Shown here in pieces: positions 59,657 to 64,000 of a DNA stretch of 64,000 bases. The notes under the pieces are model-generated. The model did not search any database, was not told the origin of the DNA, and worked only from the letters and a program-made list of their open reading frames with translations. Made by a program: the position numbers and the translations under genes. Source of the stretch: Metabacillus bambusae (GTDB lineage Bacteria; Bacillota; Bacilli; Bacillales; Bacillaceae); NCBI RefSeq assembly GCF_017497975.1, contig NZ_JAGDEL010000018.1, positions 1 to 64,000 of the forward strand, written 5' to 3'. Position 1 is the first letter of the stretch; each line of letters opens with the position of its first letter.

Positions 59657-60367
59657 CTATACATTTAAATTCACAACATATTTATGAATATCTGTATTAT
59701 AGTATCCGATTGAATATTCTATTAATTGTTCATTGATATCATAAGAAAAACGAGTTCTTTGAAATAGTGGTTTTGATTCGATATTTAGCAAGTTCGCTAT
59801 TTTTTCATTTGGTATTTCTACACCAAATTCATCTTGAAAACGATTAAAGTATACTCCCTTTTTATACAACAATTCATATAAGGAATCTTTAAATGTTTCA
59901 GGGTCTAACGAAAGTGTAAATCGATCGGGAATATAGTGAGTAAAATGAATATATGGTTGTTCATTTAACGTATAGATCCTCTCAATGCAATAGCACTCTC
60001 TTTCAAAGTTTGTAGATAAAATTGGATGGTTTGAGACATCAACTTTAGAGATCGTTACGTTGCCCTTTCTTAACGTATATCCTGTCGATAATAAATATTC
60101 AGAAAATCCCTGACCCTTTGATAATTTAGAGATTGCTCGATTATCCAATACTTTCGTACCAATACCGCTATGTTTTTCCACATAGCCTTCAATTGCTAAT
60201 TGTTCAACAGCTTTGCGGATCGTGATTTTACTGACACCAAATTCTTTTTCTAATACAGGTTCAGGTGGGATTAACGAATTTTTTGGATATAATCCTTTTA
60301 TGATTCGTTCTTTTAATTCATTTTTCACTTGAATATAAAATGGTCCCTTATTCCGTAACAATCTCAT
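59657..60367 (-). CDS. GntR-family regulator (HutC/UTRA type)
   Basis: The 236-residue protein has an N-terminal winged helix at about 10-75 (VKNELKERIIKGLYPKNSLIPPEPVLEKEFGVSKITIRKAVEQLA). A UTRA ligand-binding domain follows at about 90-230. HutC-type GntR proteins bind sugar phosphates or similar small molecules. It sits upstream of and in line with the amidohydrolase-dga-gntP operon, and two matching operators lie between. It is therefore the likely local repressor. The effector is unknown. Confidence 0.9.
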   Translation of the reverse strand: MRLLRNKGPFYIQVKNELKERIIKGLYPKNSLIPPEPVLEKEFGVSKITIRKAVEQLAIEGYVEKHSGIGTKVLDNRAISKLSKGQGFSEYLLSTGYTLRKGNVTISKVDVSNHPILSTNFERECYCIERIYTLNEQPYIHFTHYIPDRFTLSLDPETFKDSLYELLYKKGVYFNRFQDEFGVEIPNEKIANLLNIESKPLFQRTRFSYDINEQLIEYSIGYYNTDIHKYVVNLNV

Positions 60368-60781
60368 AAAGATCTACCTTTCCAACGTTTCTAATCTTAA
60401 ATCAAACAATGTTTAAATACAGTCTAAAGCAGCAACTGGTAAGTCTCTATATGTAATGCTTTTCCTTTATATATGAAGCCATGTATTTTGTTGTTCATCA
60501 TAGTGAACATTCTTTTTTATTGTACCAGTAATTGTATAAATATTGTATCTTTTTGAAAGTAGAGGGATCAGTTGCTCTACCTATCTGTTGTTACAGTTTT
60601 TCATTTTTATCAATGTATTTACACGACCATCGCTATGATGGATCATAATTGTTGCAAATATAAAGGAAGAAAAACCCTATTTTATAAAACAAATGAATCC
60701 AAAAAGTGATATCTAAATATACGATCATTTAGTGGTAGCGTCAGAACCGCATATTTACAATGTTAAGGAAATTCCAATATT
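60368..60781. other. intergenic region upstream of the GntR gene
   Basis: About 410 bp of AT-rich sequence. No ORF or RNA gene was recognised, and no clear promoter was assigned for the GntR gene. Confidence 0.4.
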
Positions 60782-60828
60782 AATAAGCCCCAATTTCTTA
60801 GCATTAATCTTAAGAAATTGGACTTATT
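60782..60828 (-). terminator. terminator after the HTH gene
   Basis: AATAAGCCCCAATTTCTTA pairs with TAAGAAATTGGACTTATT; the remaining strand is A/T-rich on both sides. It lies 80 bp downstream of the minus-strand HTH gene stop. Confidence 0.65.
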
Positions 60829-60908
60829 TTAATTACTCCATTAAAGCGCCCTTTCGAAATAACACCCGAGCTTCTATTAGCTGGTTTAGTTGAAGAATTT
60901 GTTGTCTA

Positions 60909-61131
60909 TTATTCTTGATTGTCTTCGCCACTTTTGTATTCTAAAATGTCTCCAGGTTGGCATTCTAATGCTTTGCAAATTGCCTCTAAAGTTGAAAGCC
61001 TAATTGCTTTTGCCTTTCCATTTTTCAATACAGAAAGGTTAGCCATTGTTATTCCAACCCTCTCCGAAAGTCCTGTTACGTTCAATTTTCCTTTTAGCAA
61101 GCATCACATCAATATTGATTATAATTGCCAT
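60909..61131 (-). pseudogene. YozG-like Cro/C1 helix-turn-helix gene with a frameshift
   Basis: ATG 61131 has GAGGTGG 6 bp upstream and encodes MAIIINIDVMLAKRK, the usual N-terminus of small YozG-like regulators. After that the frame shifts by one base in AAAATTG, where AAAATG is expected. The other frame continues with NVTGLSERVGITMANLSVLKNGKAKAIRLSTLEAICKALECQPGDILEYK. The DNA-binding part is intact but not joined to its start. It is either a recent pseudogene or a one-base sequencing error. A TTG at 61100 could give a truncated 63-residue protein. Confidence 0.75.
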
Positions 61132-61233
61132 GTTATCCACCTCAGACTATTAAATCATTAATTAAAATGTTTCTATAGCTTAATACCAATCATTTCAAAA
61201 CAAGGCATATTACTCAATTTCCCCCACAAAAAA

Positions 61234-61259
61234 GAGCATACCTTATTACGGATATGCTC
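61234..61259 (-). terminator. intrinsic terminator of the 60-aa gene
   Basis: GAGCATACC / GGATATGCTC stem with a 7-nt loop; on the minus strand TTTTTTGTGGG follows. It lies 53 bp after the stop at 61312. Confidence 0.75.
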
Positions 61260-61311
61260 CCGTTTGTTGAAGATCGCTACAGTAGCTTATTTATTAATTA
61301 CCCCTTAACAA

Positions 61312-61494
61312 CTATTCTTTATCTCGGTGCATAAAGTTCAACTGAAAGAAAATTCCACTTAATAAAGCTACTATCATTCCTAACATTACAGCATAACCTG
61401 AAAATACTTCATTACCCTCAAAAACACTACAAATAACTATTCCGCCAATTCCACCGACAATCAATAGTAAAAGCCAAACAAATAAAGATGCCAT
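61312..61494 (-). CDS. small two-helix membrane protein, 60 aa
   Basis: MASLFVWLLLLIVGGIGGIVICSVFEGN and GYAVMLGMIVALLSGIFFQLNFM are two membrane helices; a charged MHRDKE tail follows. I do not recognise the family. CGGAGG lies 7 bp before ATG 61494, which I prefer to a longer in-frame start. A good terminator follows, so the gene is probably expressed. Confidence 0.65.
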   Translation of the reverse strand: MASLFVWLLLLIVGGIGGIVICSVFEGNEVFSGYAVMLGMIVALLSGIFFQLNFMHRDKE

Positions 61495-61865
61495 CTTGTT
61501 CCTCCGTAAAACATATATGTCTGTATTGTATTTTATCATTTCTAACTAATATCCTGCTCGTTAAGCCAAGATACCTCTTGATCTAACAAATTGGGACAAA
61601 TGACGTCAAATCCTTGTTTGAAAAAAGACTCACAAATCCGCTTTATGTGGAAATTAATTCTATAAATCTCATGGATAACTATGGATAATAACCTTAGAAC
61701 TTTGTTGCTTGTATATCACTTCAAACCTTACAGTCCTTTTTATACATTATACAGTTTATACCAAAAAAGCACATTCCTTTTCAATGAAATGCGCTCGTTT
61801 GTGGAGGATCAAATTAAAGTTCTTCAAAAAACTTGCTTACATTAGAACAATAATTCAACAAAAAA

Positions 61866-61892
61866 TGCTTTAATCCAAGAAGGATTAAAGCA
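61866..61892 (-). terminator. terminator after the VOC gene
   Basis: TGCTTTAATCC / GGATTAAAGCA is a perfect 11-bp stem; on the minus strand TTTTTTGTTG follows. Apart from this, 61540-62013 shows no gene. Confidence 0.8.
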
Positions 61893-62013
61893 CGTTAGCA
61901 CAACAAGAAAAGAGATCGCCGCAGTGATCCCTTCTTTAACTCTTGCTACCCGATAGTTTAAGAAGAAATCTTTAAAGTTGGATATCTAAATCATTTAAAT
62001 TCCCATTCAATAA

Positions 62014-62451
62014 TTATCTGATTTTCTCCGCCAACTCTAAAATAATGCCCTCTGGACCACGAACGTAGCATAACTTATAACTTTCTTCATATTGCTGTAT
62101 CTCACTAAAGACTTCTGTGCCCTTCTTTTTCAATTTTGCAACAATAGCTTCAATATCTTCAACAGCAAAGCAAATATGTCGGATACCCAGCGTATTTGCA
62201 AAAGGTTGCTGAATATCTTTTTCATCTGACGGCGTATAAAATTTGACTAGCTCTATCCATGCCTGACCATCTGGCATCCCCAATCCTACACATGCCGTTT
62301 TAACATCATTAAGCCCAACTATTCTGTCCAACTGTTCTCCATCCAATTCCCATTCCGCTTGCACTTCAAGTCCTAAATCAAGAAAAAACGCTTTAGCCTC
62401 TGAAAGATCATTTACGTTTATACTCACATGATCTATTCTATTGATCTTCAT
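62014..62451 (-). CDS. VOC-family (glyoxalase/dioxygenase-fold) protein
   Basis: The 145-residue protein has two beta-alpha-beta-beta-beta modules: INRIDHVSINVNDLSEAKAFFLDLGLE and NTLGIRHICFAVEDIEAIVAKLKKKG. Candidate metal ligands are His8, Glu68 (AWIELVKF), His in RHICF and Glu in IILELAEK. VOC enzymes include glyoxalase I and fosfomycin or dioxygenase-type proteins; the substrate is unknown. GGAGGTATGAGAT precedes the ATG. Confidence 0.88.
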   Translation of the reverse strand: MKINRIDHVSINVNDLSEAKAFFLDLGLEVQAEWELDGEQLDRIVGLNDVKTACVGLGMPDGQAWIELVKFYTPSDEKDIQQPFANTLGIRHICFAVEDIEAIVAKLKKKGTEVFSEIQQYEESYKLCYVRGPEGIILELAEKIR

Positions 62452-62840
62452 ATCTCATACCTCCTACGTTCCTGTTATTTCAATACCTGTATTCGTTTAA
62501 GGTTTGTTTGTAATTCTAATTCGCTTAAAACAGAAAATATCCTTTTTCAACAAACCTGCCCGTTAGCCATCCATGCAGCACAAAATCAGTGATGCACCAC
62601 AGAGAATGAAAATGGTTAGGAAGTGTCCATACTGATACTGACCTTAATCCAGTCAATCCTAATCCATAGACTTATTAATGAACGCTCTCCTCTTTTTTTA
62701 ACGATTGAGCAGGGTCTTTTTAAGTATTGTCATTTTTCTAATCTTGAAGAAACTTATTTTCATGGTAGTTCAACAAGATCCCACAGAATTAGATGTATAC
62801 CTATACAAAACTAGTTTACATAATGAAGGTTTATCAACAG

Positions 62841-62876
62841 CATAAAAGATCTTTCAAATTTGGAGATCCTTTTATG
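62841..62876. terminator. hairpin, terminator-like
   Basis: CATAAAAGATCT … AGATCCTTTTATG is a long near-palindrome in the gap between the VOC gene and the 51-aa ORF. No adjacent gene clearly ends at it. The sequence is very similar to the terminator at 63204-63231. No gene was recognised in 62452-62984. Confidence 0.55.
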
Positions 62877-62984
62877 CTGCTTATTAATGTAACTTATGGA
62901 AATTTTAGTTATAATCGAAGTATAATCGTACATATGACATTTGTGGTTGCATATTGGACTGAACATCAATAGAGGTGATATAAA

Positions 62985-63140
62985 ATGAATATTACTATCC
63001 TGTTAGTTGCACTAATCACTTTCTTATTAATTTTTAAAGGAGTGAAAAAAGGTACTATAACTTTTACTTTCAAAAAAACTTTAATCGGATTTGCAGTAAC
63101 ATTAGTTCTAATAAATTTGATTTTGTTTGTTATTTTTTGA
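62985..63140 (+). CDS. small membrane protein, 51 aa
   Basis: ATG 62985 has GAGGTGAT 8 bp upstream and opens MNITILLVALITFLLIFKGVKK. A basic turn follows and then a second helix (IGFAVTLVLINLILFVIF). It ends with TGA at 63138-63140, and a perfect terminator lies 64 bp further on. The two-helix hairpin with a Lys-rich loop resembles many uncharacterised Bacillus small membrane proteins. The family is not recognised. Confidence 0.7.
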   Translation: MNITILLVALITFLLIFKGVKKGTITFTFKKTLIGFAVTLVLINLILFVIF

Positions 63141-63203
63141 GATTTATGACGATGTATACCATATTCATTTCTAGTCAACATAAGCGATGTTATCGGCAAG
63201 TGC

Positions 63204-63231
63204 AAAAGGATCTTCAATTGAAGATCCTTTT
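63204..63231 (+). terminator. terminator after the 51-aa gene
   Basis: AAAAGGATCTTCAATTGAAGATCCTTTT is a perfect palindrome; TATGTTTCTT follows on the plus strand. Confidence 0.75.
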
Positions 63232-63331
63232 ATGTTTCTTATTAAATTAAAACACCCGCTAGCTTAAGTGAACACCTTCACAAATTAACATGCTTAAAGA
63301 TACATAATTTAAATATATGTGACCTAAAAAA

Positions 63332-63361
63332 AGAAAGGATCGTCATTTGACGGTCCTTTCT
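63332..63361 (-). terminator. terminator after the DoxX-family gene
   Basis: AGAAAGGATCGTCA / TGACGGTCCTTTCT is a 14-bp stem with one mismatch; on the minus strand TTTTTTTAGGTC follows. It lies 6 bp after the stop at 63368. Confidence 0.85.
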
Positions 63362-63367
63362 CTTATA

Positions 63368-63736
63368 CTATTTTTCTTTATTCAGTACTTTTCTCTGACC
63401 AAAAAACACGATGATGGCTAAAATAAGAAGAATAAGAGGCATCATTGCAACTCCAAAACCTTGACCTGCAATTAAGTGTGTGAATACTGCACCAGCCATA
63501 ACAACCGCCAATATTCCACTAAAAACAGGAACTAGTTTTTTCTTCCAAAAGCCAATAACTAATCCAATGGCTGATATGATTTCCACTATACCTACAACAT
63601 ACATAAAGGTTGTTCCATATCCATAAACATTGGTAAATGCATCTACCTGCATTGGGTTTGCACTAACTTTCATAAACCCAAATAATAAAAATCCAATCGC
63701 TAATAATCCTTGTAAAATTCGAACTGTCCACTTCAT
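63368..63736 (-). CDS. DoxX-family membrane protein
   Basis: The 122-residue protein has four hydrophobic segments and the DoxX start WTVRILQGLLAIGFLLFGFMKVSANPMQVDAF. The GTTFMYVVGIVEIISAIGLVIGFWKK segment that follows is also typical. DoxX-like proteins have been linked to respiratory quinol or thiol redox and to stress resistance, but the role of this short type is uncertain. GGGAGG lies before ATG 63736. It is monocistronic. Confidence 0.88.
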   Translation of the reverse strand: MKWTVRILQGLLAIGFLLFGFMKVSANPMQVDAFTNVYGYGTTFMYVVGIVEIISAIGLVIGFWKKKLVPVFSGILAVVMAGAVFTHLIAGQGFGVAMMPLILLILAIIVFFGQRKVLNKEK

Positions 63737-63834
63737 TGTAACAATTCCTCCCTTTTTAAATTAGTTTAATTAACTCCTAAGAATAATTCTAGAAATGGTG
63801 CATGATTGTACCGTAGTCTTAGTTATGCAAGATA

Positions 63835-64000
63835 TTAACAGTACAAAAGAATTCGATTCCCAGATGGATCTTCCGTAAAGAGTTCCCCTTTTTTTTCTGT
63901 TACTCGATAATCCAAAGCTTCTAATTTCTTTACCATTGATTTTCTTGTTTCCTCGTTTGGTGTAACAAGAGTATAAAAGAGCATTCCTACACTATTTGGT
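63835..64000 (-). CDS. VOC-family protein, C-terminal part
   Basis: The minus strand is open from the window edge to TAA at 63835-63837. It encodes PNSVGMLFYTLVTPNEETRKSMVKKLEALDYRVTEKKGELFTEDPSGNRILLYC in segments. FTEDPSGNRILL is the typical last module of VOC/glyoxalase proteins. The start lies beyond the window, so the gene is incomplete here. Confidence 0.7.
   Translation of the reverse strand, partial: PNSVGMLFYTLVTPNEETRKSMVKKLEALDYRVTEKKGELFTEDPSGNRILLYC

Noticed and set aside
62623-62814. 63-codon plus-strand ORF before the small membrane protein gene
   Set aside because: No ribosome binding site, no recognisable motif and atypical composition for a real protein.

Overview
The window is about 64 kb of low-GC Firmicute chromosome, most likely a Bacillus sensu lato species (Bacillaceae). 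The evidence is the backbone order (yvcD-trxB-yvcI-rapZ-yvcK-whiA-crh, clpP, sigL, cggR-gapA-pgk-tpiA-gpmI-eno, secG-est-rnr-smpB-ssrA), strong AGGAGG ribosome binding sites, CcpA-, CtsR- and CggR-type operators, a spore germination permease, and a tmRNA tag ending LAFAA. No species call is made.

Layout. 1-8 kb: an accessory edge with an IS3 transposase fragment, an AraC regulator, an orphan GerAB-type permease, a CBO0543-type membrane protein, a thioesterase, two Nudix hydrolases, a GyrI-like protein, and remnants of HAD and MFS genes. 8-24 kb: trans-translation and RNA turnover (ssrA, smpB, rnr, est, secG), a NERD-domain gene, the glycolytic operon under CggR, and sigL. The ssrA gene is split in its T-loop by a roughly 279-nt group I intron. 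24-43 kb: a PilZ protein, a 1.5-kilo-residue MHYT-PAS-GGDEF-EAL protein, then a compact 13-gene minus-strand operon. 43-54 kb: tRNA-Arg, clpP, a chemoreceptor, and the crh/whiA/yvcK/rapZ/yvcI/trxB/yvcD block. 54-60 kb: a D-glucosaminate-type sugar-acid catabolic operon with its GntR regulator. 60-64 kb: small regulators, small membrane proteins, DoxX and VOC proteins.

The most interesting system is the 13-gene operon at 29.8-42.6 kb. Its leader contains a clear c-di-GMP-I (GEMM-I) riboswitch followed by an intrinsic terminator just before folE. It then encodes GTP cyclohydrolase I, an alpha/beta hydrolase, an acyl carrier protein, an AMP-forming acyl ligase, a HAMP receptor without a chemotaxis signalling tip, a stand-alone amino-methyltransferase, a tandem 6-pyruvoyl-tetrahydropterin synthase, a short-chain reductase, and a partner-switching module (RsbW-type kinase, STAS, SpoIIE-type phosphatase, FapA/DUF342 protein, second STAS). 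FolE, PTPS and SDR are the three activities needed to make a tetrahydrobiopterin-like pterin. The inferred picture is a c-di-GMP-gated pathway that makes a pterin, possibly acylated or methylated, tied to a phospho-switch. I do not know of a description of this combination, but I could not search.

In the glycolytic block, the CggR operator lies downstream of its promoter and a terminator-like hairpin separates gapA from pgk. In the sugar-acid block, a permease, an amidohydrolase, a DgaE-like ammonia-lyase, a kinase and a DgaF-like aldolase would take an amino-sugar acid to pyruvate and glyceraldehyde 3-phosphate, probably repressed by the adjacent GntR protein. Several dispersed repeat families are scattered between genes.
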